From: Bacillota bacterium
GTDB taxonomy: Bacteria; Bacillota; UBA4882; UBA8346
Length of the DNA: 64,000 nt
Assembly: GCA_029974635.1 (NCBI GenBank)
Contig: JARKQY010000056.1
Location: forward strand, 18,102-82,101
Direction: 5' to 3'
Shown here: positions 1-7,844 of the stretch, one piece after another
How the letters are laid out: each line of letters opens with the position of its first letter
How positions within the stretch are numbered: the stretch's first letter is position 1
Position numbers and translations under genes: made by a program
Notes under the pieces: model-generated
Database searches by the model: none
What the model was told of the DNA's origin: nothing
The model's input: only the letters and a program-made list of their open reading frames with translations

Positions 1-325
1 CCAGAAACAAAGAAACCACCGTTAAAAGCGGCACATATAACACGGCATAATAAATATTATTTAAAAGCGCGCGGCTAAAATCCGGTTCCCGGAGCGCCCT
101 TAAAAAATTATCATAATTGTTCCAATGCATTACCGGGTTAATCAGATTATAATCCATAAAGCAATAATATAATGACATGCCTACCGGGATGATCAGAAAA
201 ACAATGGCTCCGATAATATATGGCGAAGCAAAAAGATATCCCGTCAAATACTCTTTCCATTTGCTTTTGCGCTTGGTCTTCGCCCATACTCCCGGTTTTT
301 CCAAGAAAACTTCATCGATATTCAT
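1..325 (-). CDS. Sugar ABC transporter permease, MalF/UgpA type (partial)
   Basis: Reading in from the left edge, the minus strand encodes about 108 N-terminal residues of a binding-protein-dependent sugar permease. A basic cytoplasmic tail of about 25 residues is followed by a first membrane helix (YLFASPYIIGAIVFLIIPV), a typical MalF/UgpA start, then a periplasm-facing stretch ending LLNNIYYAVLYVPL. The ATG at 325 follows a strong GAAGGAGGT site. The 3' end lies outside the window, so the EAA loop cannot be seen. The neighbouring GH16 and GH94 genes and a shared promoter element suggest uptake of beta-gluco-oligosaccharides. That substrate is inferred. Confidence 0.85.
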   Translation of the reverse strand, partial: MNIDEVFLEKPGVWAKTKRKSKWKEYLTGYLFASPYIIGAIVFLIIPVGMSLYYCFMDYNLINPVMHWNNYDNFLRALREPDFSRALLNNIYYAVLYVPLLTVVSLFL

Positions 326-446
326 CCTTAGGTCCGACCTCCTTCTTTAAAATATCCATTTACAAAAGATTAAAAATCTTTACCGGATAGCAGCTCTTGC
401 TATAAATGCGCCCTCCGATCAAAATCCAAAGATAAATGCTATCCTG

Positions 447-490
447 ATTATAACCTAAATTTCGGTGCATATCTTGAGGCAGTAATCATT
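447..490 (-). promoter_or_regulatory. Promoter with shared regulon element, copy A
   Basis: On the minus strand a perfect TATAAT (447-452) followed by CAG lies upstream of the permease gene. A block CTGCCTCAAGA sits upstream, with TCAAGA at 472-477. The same two blocks occur with exactly the same spacing upstream of the GH94 gene. No good -35 hexamer sits 17 bp from the -10, so the CTGCYTCAAGA block may be an activator site. The leader between it and the gene contains a small AAAGATT/AATCTTT hairpin. Confidence 0.55.
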
Positions 491-564
491 TTCTATATTG
501 ATCAGCTACACAAAAGCAATGACAGTTGTCATATGACACCAGTCATCAATCAATGAACTTTTTG

Positions 565-1464
565 CTATTTAATGGTATCGATCCGTTCAATCCGGTGTTT
601 CCGGTATCCGGCGACGATTTGGACGACCTGTTCGGTTGTAAGTACCGTATCCTGAACGAAACAAACCCAATCAATATCTTCTTGATAAATGCGGGTTTCA
701 TCGGAATCCAAAAGCCCCCCGTCGATGTACCATAGATTAAAGTTGATACTCATCGGAACTTTGGGATAATACTTGCCCGTATGGTCCGCTAGCATATTAC
801 CGTCGATATAATATTTGACATGTCCATCCTTAACCGTGCATACCAGCGTATGCCATCCGTCAAGCGAATTTTCCTGACTGTTGAAAACCCGATCCCCACT
901 CCCTTGTTCAAGGATGAACCGGATCCAAGTGGTTTGATAAAAGGCCGGGCCGCTGGCACCCCATCCCCCGTTCGGCAAGTATTCAAAATCGATTTCGCTG
1001 TAATTATCATCGCCTTCCAGACCTAAGGTTATGGCGAAGAATGTCTCAACGACATAATCTCCAACCGGGCCCAAAGCCGGTGCATCGTTAAACTTAACCC
1101 TGGCTGCATAGGTGCCTTCATAAAACTTGGCTTGATGATATACCTCGGCCTGGCTCGTGCCCGAACCGGAATTATTGGTTATTGCCGTGAGCCTGAGCAC
1201 CTTGTTGCCCGGCTTATCGGGATCATTAATAAAAGTTACATTGCTTTTCGACCAATTGCAGCTGGCGACTCCGGGCCCACCTCCTCCTTCCCTTGCTATC
1301 CATCCCATTTTAATGAAGTGCGGATCATTGGCGCCGATGTAACCAAAATCATCAAATAAAATTCCTTTTGCTGCATCCAGGCCGTTAATTCCGCCTTTCC
1401 CACCGGCAATTCCGTAAAAAATTACAGATTTTAACAATGCTTTTAAGTGATGTAATAACCGCAT
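565..1464 (-). CDS. GH16 family beta-glucanase-like protein
   Basis: The 299-residue protein has a concanavalin-like fold signature and the GH16 catalytic motif EIDFE at residues 157-161 (nucleophile E157, acid/base E161). GH16 enzymes cleave beta-1,3 or beta-1,3-1,4 glucans (laminarin, lichenan) and related galactans. The N-terminus has a short hydrophobic stretch (about residues 9-20) that could be a weak signal peptide, so export is uncertain. It lies 42 bp downstream of the GH94 phosphorylase and probably shares its transcript. The pair suggests that polymer is cut to oligomers that are then phosphorolysed. The exact substrate cannot be read from the sequence. A G7 run precedes the ATG and acts as the ribosome binding site. 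Confidence 0.8.
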   Translation of the reverse strand: MRLLHHLKALLKSVIFYGIAGGKGGINGLDAAKGILFDDFGYIGANDPHFIKMGWIAREGGGGPGVASCNWSKSNVTFINDPDKPGNKVLRLTAITNNSGSGTSQAEVYHQAKFYEGTYAARVKFNDAPALGPVGDYVVETFFAITLGLEGDDNYSEIDFEYLPNGGWGASGPAFYQTTWIRFILEQGSGDRVFNSQENSLDGWHTLVCTVKDGHVKYYIDGNMLADHTGKYYPKVPMSINFNLWYIDGGLLDSDETRIYQEDIDWVCFVQDTVLTTEQVVQIVAGYRKHRIERIDTIK

Positions 1465-1506
1465 CTGCGCCCCCCCAAAAAAAATAACATAAACCGGGAT
1501 AATTGC

Positions 1507-4134
1507 TTACAAATAGACTTTTAATGCGACGATCTTCTTCCCCCGTTTATCATTGCTGAAGATTGGGTCATCGAATGCCAGCTTGAATTGCCCGCCGGTT
1601 GGCTGGAGAGGACTCCCGGCCACTAGGATTCTTTTCTCTCCCGGGCGAGAGTCATCCCGATAAACTTCCATATCAATATAGACTTGATAGTGTTTTCTCC
1701 GGTTGGAGCGCTTTCTGGCCTTAAATATCAACTCTCCGTTTTGAACTCCGTTTCGCCAACGGCAGGGAACCGAAGGATTAAAGCAAAAATGATCCATTTC
1801 CGCTTTAATCCCCAGCATATCCACGAGAAACCGCATTCGCCAAGCATGGGAACCGCTGAAAGGATAATAAGGCTCCTTTCCGTAATCGGGATTTTCGGGG
1901 ATGGCGGTATAGTTGCTATGATAGATACTTGGATTGCTGGAGACATCGGGTATCCGGTTTTCATTGGTCAACAATAAAAAGCTCGCGTAAGCTTCATCAA
2001 CATCCAGGCTTAACATGGCTCTCGCCCAAAAAAAGGCGCCATGCTGGTATACGGATCCATTTTCAAAATGTCCTTTGGCTTGATCGGCAATCCGGCCGAC
2101 AGCAGCGGCGCTCATTTTTGAATAAGGGGTTAACAGCTTGTGCCCGAAAGGAGTTTTAAGTTCATTCATGGCATGGATGACTGAATTTATTCGCTCCTCC
2201 GGGACAATGCCGCTTAAAATGGCCCACGAATTTTCGTTAAGATGTTTCTTCCCTTCGGTATTCACCGATGAGCCCACGGGTTTACCTTGATTATCATAAC
2301 CGAAAATGTAATATCCTTCCGGATCCCATCCTGACGTATTAATCGCCGCAGTGATTTGGCTGATCAACTGTTCCAGATACCGGAGAACAGCTTGATCTTT
2401 CCTCCATACAGCCAGTTCCCTCATTTTTTGGGCCGCGTAAACCAATAATTCGGAAAGCCATACACTTTGACTTTTATCGCCCCGCAAACCGTCCAGGGCA
2501 TCATTCCAGCCGCCGTAACCAAGCTTGCATAGCCCGTGTTCCCCAAGATTATCTTCATAGACGCTTTTAATCGCCAACAAGAGGTGCTCATAAACCGGTT
2601 TCCCGTCTTCGGAGGAAAGTGTTTGATAATCCTCTTCGAGAAAACCGACTGTCTCATCCAAAATATCAAAGTCGCCGGTCTCTTTGATATAAAGTACCAC
2701 CAAGTCATGCATCCATAGTTGGCAGTCCATGAAATCCCTCAAATCGTGCAGATTGGAAAATTTGGAAATTTGACGGGGTATCCGACCGTTCCGGTATTGA
2801 TATTTCAAGAGATACGGCAGCATTAACTTGACATATCCGGGTTCAAAAATGCAATTGGCCAACAAATATTGGAAAATATCCCGGGAACCGATATCATACG
2901 GGCAATTAAAACGGGAAATAAGAATGCTCTGATATTTACCCCAAACGTTAAATGTCCGGTTGATTTCCGGATCCGGTATTTGAATTAGATATGATTGGAA
3001 TATATGATCCCAATCTTGCTTGACCTTGGCCAGCTCAACTTCGGCCCGTCCCGCATTTAACATCGCTTTCCAGCTATCGATTTGTTGTTTGACATCGTCA
3101 GCCGGTTCAATGGCCGCAAGGGCCAGATGAATCTCTTTGCATTCGCCCGGTTCCAGCTCGAGCCGGTATTGAAAGACACCGACCATTCCTTTTAGCGGTT
3201 GTTTGGCTTGGTTGTTGGATAATTTTTCCTGAAAGACCGCCGCCGGATAGATGACGGCAGCGCCAAAACCATGATAGGAATCCCCGCTGGTATCGAAGGA
3301 TAACGGCTCTTCGCCGGAGATGAATGCCCCCCAACGCGGAAAGGCATTTTTTATATCCAAATTCTTGGCCAGGATAGCGTATGCTTCAGGGTAATAGACG
3401 GCTTCACTGACCGCCATTCCAACAAAATAATGACCGGGATGGCTATCCAGCCCGAAATTGATCTCCGGATACAACTGAATGGTCCGTTTTTCGCCGGAGG
3501 TATTTTTTACGGCCACAGTCCAAATCTCGCCGGGCAAACTTTCCGGGACAAATATGCGAAAACCGGATTCCAATCCATCCCGGGAGGACCGGATTATGGA
3601 ATAGCCGGCGCCCTGTTCACAAAAGAAGGCGTCATAATCTTCAGCGTCCAATTTGCCGTTGGAATGAAAGAAGTTAGGCTGCGGATTGATGCAGAAAACG
3701 TGCCCCTGCTCATTCTTTACCCAGACATTCCGGGTATTCCGATAAACTTGGGAAACATGCATATAGTTTTCATTGCCGTTCAACTTACTGATTGAACCAA
3801 ATAATACGGAGTCCAGGGATAATACTCCGGCGCCATCCTGCCCCACTACGGAAACTGCAATGTTCCGGATCTCCTGTTTCAAGTTAAGCAAGTAATGAAA
3901 CCATCCTTTGGGAGGATGCAGCTTGTGGATTACGTGGGTGCTGCTTATCAGGTACCCATCCGAAACCCGGTCCGTAAAATGAGAATAACGCTCCCTCAAC
4001 TGCCGGATTTCCGCCCCCGCTACCCCTTTAAATTGAGGTTCCCCGGTTCTTAGATTATTCCGGATTTTTTTAAGGACTGTCTCATATCCCTGTTGCTCGG
4101 TTTTTCCTTCCAAAAATCGAAGCGATTTTTCCAC
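1507..4134 (-). CDS. GH94-type glycoside phosphorylase
   Basis: The 875-residue protein has no signal peptide and resembles GH94 inverting phosphorylases (cellobiose, laminaribiose or cyclic beta-1,2-glucan phosphorylase type). An N-terminal beta-sandwich region (about 1-370) precedes an (alpha/alpha)6 barrel. The barrel carries GYGGWNDALDG with the predicted catalytic Asp at residue 545. PYDIGSRDIFQYLL (about 420) and the late PYYPFSGSHAWR are typical of the family. It would cleave beta-glucosidic oligosaccharides with phosphate to give glucose 1-phosphate in the cytosol, saving ATP. Beta-1,3-oligoglucan or another beta-glucan phosphorylase activity is possible; the substrate is inferred only from the GH16 and ABC neighbours. 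It has its own promoter with the shared element. Confidence 0.85.
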   Translation of the reverse strand: MEKSLRFLEGKTEQQGYETVLKKIRNNLRTGEPQFKGVAGAEIRQLRERYSHFTDRVSDGYLISSTHVIHKLHPPKGWFHYLLNLKQEIRNIAVSVVGQDGAGVLSLDSVLFGSISKLNGNENYMHVSQVYRNTRNVWVKNEQGHVFCINPQPNFFHSNGKLDAEDYDAFFCEQGAGYSIIRSSRDGLESGFRIFVPESLPGEIWTVAVKNTSGEKRTIQLYPEINFGLDSHPGHYFVGMAVSEAVYYPEAYAILAKNLDIKNAFPRWGAFISGEEPLSFDTSGDSYHGFGAAVIYPAAVFQEKLSNNQAKQPLKGMVGVFQYRLELEPGECKEIHLALAAIEPADDVKQQIDSWKAMLNAGRAEVELAKVKQDWDHIFQSYLIQIPDPEINRTFNVWGKYQSILISRFNCPYDIGSRDIFQYLLANCIFEPGYVKLMLPYLLKYQYRNGRIPRQISKFSNLHDLRDFMDCQLWMHDLVVLYIKETGDFDILDETVGFLEEDYQTLSSEDGKPVYEHLLLAIKSVYEDNLGEHGLCKLGYGGWNDALDGLRGDKSQSVWLSELLVYAAQKMRELAVWRKDQAVLRYLEQLISQITAAINTSGWDPEGYYIFGYDNQGKPVGSSVNTEGKKHLNENSWAILSGIVPEERINSVIHAMNELKTPFGHKLLTPYSKMSAAAVGRIADQAKGHFENGSVYQHGAFFWARAMLSLDVDEAYASFLLLTNENRIPDVSSNPSIYHSNYTAIPENPDYGKEPYYPFSGSHAWRMRFLVDMLGIKAEMDHFCFNPSVPCRWRNGVQNGELIFKARKRSNRRKHYQVYIDMEVYRDDSRPGEKRILVAGSPLQPTGGQFKLAFDDPIFSNDKRGKKIVALKVYL

Positions 4135-4226
4135 TTTCCTCTCCTTAATAAAGCGAAGCTTTATTTTAAAAATTATCTATGATAATTACAATACCAATGA
4201 CTGTATTTCATACCAAATCTGTTCTG

Positions 4227-4270
4227 ATTATAACGTAACCGAACCATAACTTCTTGAAGCAGAGATCACT
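4227..4270 (-). promoter_or_regulatory. Promoter with shared regulon element, copy B
   Basis: Upstream of the GH94 gene the minus strand carries TATAAT (4227-4232) followed by CAG, and CTGCTTCAAGA with TCAAGA at 4252-4257. The 25-bp offset between the two blocks is the same as in the copy upstream of the ABC permease (447/472), while the sequence between them differs. This points to common control of the glycosidase operon and the transporter operon by an unseen regulator. Confidence 0.55.
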
Positions 4271-4299
4271 TTTTTATCATGACACGCGGCATCAAAAAA

Positions 4300-4327
4300 A
4301 TGACCCGGATCATATGATCCGGGTCAT
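4300..4327 (-). terminator. Perfect 28-bp palindrome, likely terminator
   Basis: A perfect 28-bp palindrome (arms ATGACCCGGATC around ATAT) sits between the GH94 promoter and the DUF1540 gene. On the minus strand it is followed by seven T residues, as in a rho-independent terminator, and would stop transcription entering the GH94 promoter region. Its perfect symmetry also allows an operator role. Confidence 0.55.
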
Positions 4328-4403
4328 AAAAACAAAAACAATTAAATAATGAATAAAGCGCATTTAGCCGGTAAAGAATACTCCTTGGGAGGTGGGTATC
4401 GAA

Positions 4404-4616
4404 ATGTCAAAAATCTATTGTAGTATCGATAATTGCCATTACTGGGATCAAGGAAATTATTGCAATGCTTCTGCAATCATGGTTACTTCGGATTCGTACG
4501 CCAATCAGGCTCCGGAGGCTATGGATGCTCCAAAACATGCTGAATTCCCTCAAATGCACGCCGATTCGTGTATGGAGACTTGTTGTAAAACCTTTGTTCA
4601 TAAAGATTCGGAATGA
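4404..4616 (+). CDS. DUF1540 domain-containing small protein
   Basis: A 70-residue cysteine-rich protein starts MSKIYCSIDNCHYWDQGNYC and ends with CMETCCKTF. This Cys pattern is that of DUF1540, a short, probably metal-binding family common in Clostridia and Bacilli, of unknown function. The ATG at 4404 is chosen over the GTG at 4392 because GGGAGGTG lies 8 bp before it. It stands alone between a terminator-like palindrome and a structured intergenic region. Confidence 0.8.
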   Translation: MSKIYCSIDNCHYWDQGNYCNASAIMVTSDSYANQAPEAMDAPKHAEFPQMHADSCMETCCKTFVHKDSE

Positions 4617-4748
4617 AGTGAAGGTAGGCCGGTCAAATCCAACATGACCCCTATGCTTTAGGAACAGTTAGGCGGAGCCAGCGGTGAGGGAGGATAAATT
4701 TTTGATGAACAATATCCATCCGGTACAGCAAATTAGATAATTGGTAGA

Positions 4749-4900
4749 CGGAGTCCCAATGTTACTCATACTTGAGGACTCCGCCACTTTCACATGGATC
4801 TGGCAAGTAGCTTCAAAATGGTTCCGATACGAACTTGCGGGATCGAGGTTTAATTAGCGGAATCACTCCCGCTAACCAATATACCGGATTTCCACCGGTA
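4749..4900. other. Four successive hairpins in a non-coding stretch
   Basis: Between the DUF1540 gene and the VanZ remnant four stem-loops follow one another: CGGAGTCC/GGACTCCG (4749-4783), GCAAGT/ACTTGC (4803-4838), TTAGCGG/CCGCTAA (4854-4875) and TACCGG/CCGGTA (4882-4900). No reading frame explains them and I do not recognise a known riboswitch or tRNA. They may be a small structured RNA, a 3' leader/terminator array or decayed repeat material. Confidence 0.35.
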
Positions 4901-4913
4901 AATCCACCTGCCG

Positions 4914-5147
4914 TCATTTATCTCCTGCTTTCCGCTTTTTCCGGTTGACCGCTACAAGCCTAACTATTCCGGTCGTTACAACCGCCCCAATGATATCCAA
5001 TAAAACATCCTCCAGTTTGCCTAAACGGAAAACCGTTAAACTTTGGGTGTATTCATCCAGGGCGGCAATGATTGCCGCGGCAACTAATCCCCAAATGAAC
5101 GGCCTTTTACAGTTCCATAAAAAGAAATGCAGGACTAAGTTTAATTT
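4914..5147 (-). pseudogene. VanZ-like protein, N-terminally truncated remnant
   Basis: The minus strand has an open frame of 77 codons with no ATG, GTG or TTG near its beginning. It encodes the second half of a VanZ-family membrane protein: two hydrophobic segments, LDEYTQSL matching the family DEIHQ motif, then FRLGKLEDVLLDIIGA matching the R-G-x-x-D-V-x-x-D-x-x-G motif, and a basic tail. An ATG in the neighbouring frame at about 5140 runs only a few codons to a stop, so a frameshift or deletion removed the start. VanZ-like proteins are small membrane proteins sometimes linked to teicoplanin tolerance. This copy looks dead. Confidence 0.6.
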
Positions 5148-5275
5148 TCATGCTACCCACCCCCATATGAATTTTTACCAAACCATTCAGATCCGACAGG
5201 TATATCGGAGCGATTTTTTACTCATAATGACCGTATTATAGATTTTTTCAGCGATACTTTCAAGGAGGGTTGAGC

Positions 5276-6580
5276 ATGTCATTTCAACATCTGTTTACCT
5301 TGCCGCGTATCAAAATTGGAGCAATCTTATTATTGGTATTGTTATGCCATTTTCACCCCAGACAAGCAGTTTTCGCGGCGGATTTGATATCCTTTCCCCC
5401 ATCGGACAGTTCGGGTATTCTGGGAATTATCGATATACATAACGAACACTGGCATTTTTATCTTTCGTCAGCATTAACCTTGCAATCCGATCAAAATCAT
5501 GTTTTGGAGGTCAACCAGGCATATGCGGATTGGCAACCGGAAAATTTCGGAGTAAGCCTGGGACGAAAAATCATCGCATTTGGTCCGGGGCGCTATGGCT
5601 ATCCTATCTTAGGGCCCCTGAGGACCGGAGAACCGGCTCCTTTGAATACCGGTTTTACCGCGGCCGGTTATGATCAAGTCGGTTATAACTTTACCTGGGG
5701 AAAGCTTACATACCAGAAATTTTTCGCCAATGTTACCGAGTCCGGTTTCCGCCTGCTCCTTGGCCAAAGAACCACTTATGACTTAGGCCGATTTTCTTTT
5801 GGTTTTTCAGAAGCCGCCCTGACCAATCAACAAGCTCCGGGATATATTTACCTGCCGCTGCCGTTTATCCCGGTATATTTCTATCAATTTTTAGGATACC
5901 ATGTTTTTAAAATTCCGGGGACGAATGCCTCCATTAATTCAGCGGTTGATTTTGATGTTACCTGGCGGCCGTCGGCCAATGTAAAGCTTTATGGGGAGTA
6001 TTACATCGATGATCGTCCCTGGCCCAGGCTAGACCGGCAAACCAATCAATGGATTATCCCGGAATGGGACAAGTGGTGGTGGAAAGTCGGCTATCAAGCG
6101 GGCTGGGAATGGAAAAACGCCTTTAAAAGCCCCATTCTTACCTTGTATGGAGAATATACCCGGATTGGTCAATATACTTATACCAGTTGGCACCCGGGGG
6201 AATGGACTCCGGGACTGGATTGGACTTATCAAGGCCGCTATATCGGCGACTGGCTAGGGCCCGACGCGGATCGTTTTAATTTAGAACTGGTTTGGAGTCA
6301 GACTCCTCACCGGCAATGGAGTTTTGCATACCGGCGGATTAGGCGCGGCGAAGGCAAGATTGGCGACCATTGGTATTATGTACCGGGACAAACTGAGGTT
6401 TTCTTGACCGGAGTGGTGGAAACCAGCGACTCGCTAACGGTAGGGATAACCCGAAAGAGTGGCAACAACCAGCTTGGTTACAGTATTGGACTTGCTTATA
6501 TTTATAACGCGGAACATATTCCCGGCAATTGCAGATGGCAGCCGCAAGCAACGTTGAATATGGTATTCAAGTTGCAGTGA
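5276..6580 (+). CDS. Wzi-like capsule-assembly outer-membrane barrel
   Basis: The 434-residue protein has a signal peptide (basic start, hydrophobic stretch about 14-25, cleavage near AVFAAD) and then many alternating aromatic beta-strands. The pattern and the segments around SLGRKIIAFGPGRYGYP and the WWWKVGYQAGWEWK region fit the Wzi capsule-assembly barrel family (family length about 450-500). Wzi proteins sit in the outer membrane and help attach capsular polysaccharide to the cell surface. It converges on the EPS operon with 7 bp between stops, which supports the role. The ATG at 5276 follows AAGGAGGG. Finding this gene implies an outer membrane. Confidence 0.8.
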   Translation: MSFQHLFTLPRIKIGAILLLVLLCHFHPRQAVFAADLISFPPSDSSGILGIIDIHNEHWHFYLSSALTLQSDQNHVLEVNQAYADWQPENFGVSLGRKIIAFGPGRYGYPILGPLRTGEPAPLNTGFTAAGYDQVGYNFTWGKLTYQKFFANVTESGFRLLLGQRTTYDLGRFSFGFSEAALTNQQAPGYIYLPLPFIPVYFYQFLGYHVFKIPGTNASINSAVDFDVTWRPSANVKLYGEYYIDDRPWPRLDRQTNQWIIPEWDKWWWKVGYQAGWEWKNAFKSPILTLYGEYTRIGQYTYTSWHPGEWTPGLDWTYQGRYIGDWLGPDADRFNLELVWSQTPHRQWSFAYRRIRRGEGKIGDHWYYVPGQTEVFLTGVVETSDSLTVGITRKSGNNQLGYSIGLAYIYNAEHIPGNCRWQPQATLNMVFKLQ

Positions 6581-6587
6581 TTGTTTT

Positions 6588-7778
6588 TTAGACTATCTGC
6601 TCCAATGGTAAAAAGGAATCCCTATTCTCTTTTCCTAAAAACAAGTCTTCATATTCGGTTACGATCTTCCCCCAGGAATAATTCTCATATATTCGCTGTT
6701 TTGCTTTTTTGCCCAGTTTCACAATTTGGTCTTTGGAATACAACTCCACATCGCCGACGACGCGAGCCAACGAGCCTTTTTCTTTGGTAAAATAAATTGC
6801 GCTATCGCGTCCGACTTCTTTGTTAAAGGAAACATCAAGCAGTATATTTAACTGGGTACTGCCCATGGCTTCCAATAACGATGGGTTGGTTCCGCCGACT
6901 TCATGCCCATGGATATAGGCAAATGAATCTTCCCTGATTTTTTGTAAAAGCCCTTCCTCATAAACGGTTCCCACAAATTTAATCCGGTTATCCGTATTAA
7001 AACCGGTATTTTTTAATAACTTCCGATAAAATTTATTCTCTTCCAAATTCGTGATAAATACCAAGTCCCGCTTGGATTTTGAATTCATGAATTCACGGAT
7101 AATGATTTCGTAATTATTTTCCGGGACAAATCGCCCCACCACCAGATAATAGCCACCGGGATGAAGTTCATGAGCGGCATACCAATCAGCGGCCTTCCCG
7201 GCGGTTTCATTCAAAGATCCGGTAACCGTACCGTAAGCGATATGAACAGTGCGCGGATGATATTGAGAATATTCGGCTGCGATGTATTCCTTAATGGCAA
7301 CAGCGTCGCAAATCAATAAATCCGCATGTTTAACCATCAACTTCTCGGAATATTTCCAATAAGCCTTAATATACCGGTTCCATTTGCCGCGTTTCCATTC
7401 ATGACCGTCGGGGTTTACGAAGATGTTCACATTCATCTTTTGGAGCAACCACTTATAAAAACCGATAAACGGACCAATTCGGCAGGCCAGTATATAAATG
7501 ATGGAATCGTGCAGGTTATTCTTTCGAATATATCTCATGCATTGACAAAGACTGGCTAGATCATATAAAACCGCTCTGGCGCTCCCCAGGTTCTTTACAA
7601 TTACACTGAAACACCGGGCTTGATGATATTCAAATTCAGCCGCCGTTTTTGCCAGGCACGAAACATGATATTTGATATCCCGGCTTGATTTATTCTTGAT
7701 AAGGTTTTCCACAAAAGTTTCAAATCCGCCGTACCGGGCGGGAATTCCTTTCGAACCGATGATAAAGACATTGGTCAT
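6588..7778 (-). CDS. DUF1972 family rhamnosyltransferase-like GT4
   Basis: The 396-residue protein begins MTNVFIIGSKGIPARYGGFE, the hallmark of the DUF1972 N-terminal domain found in beta-1,4-rhamnosyltransferases such as WchF/Cps2T. A GT4-type GT-B C-terminal domain follows, with HGHEVGGTNPSLLEAMGS at the nucleotide-sugar site. It likely adds rhamnose from dTDP-rhamnose to the lipid-linked repeat unit on the cytoplasmic face. The start at 7778 follows AAAGGTGG; the longer frame upstream lacks a good site. It is the last gene of the EPS operon. Confidence 0.82.
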   Translation of the reverse strand: MTNVFIIGSKGIPARYGGFETFVENLIKNKSSRDIKYHVSCLAKTAAEFEYHQARCFSVIVKNLGSARAVLYDLASLCQCMRYIRKNNLHDSIIYILACRIGPFIGFYKWLLQKMNVNIFVNPDGHEWKRGKWNRYIKAYWKYSEKLMVKHADLLICDAVAIKEYIAAEYSQYHPRTVHIAYGTVTGSLNETAGKAADWYAAHELHPGGYYLVVGRFVPENNYEIIIREFMNSKSKRDLVFITNLEENKFYRKLLKNTGFNTDNRIKFVGTVYEEGLLQKIREDSFAYIHGHEVGGTNPSLLEAMGSTQLNILLDVSFNKEVGRDSAIYFTKEKGSLARVVGDVELYSKDQIVKLGKKAKQRIYENYSWGKIVTEYEDLFLGKENRDSFLPLEQIV

Positions 7779-7844
7779 GAATGGACCACCTTTCATTTTT
7801 GTCAATAATCTTTTATCCAAACGAATCAATCTATAGTTCAAAAT

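Noticed and set aside
4800..4840. tRNA-like clover in the hairpin region
   Set aside because: No TTCGAAT-like T-arm nor anticodon arm of correct size could be found.
4945..5241. Plus-strand 98-codon open frame
   Set aside because: It lies antisense over the VanZ remnant, has no good ribosome binding site and no recognisable motif.
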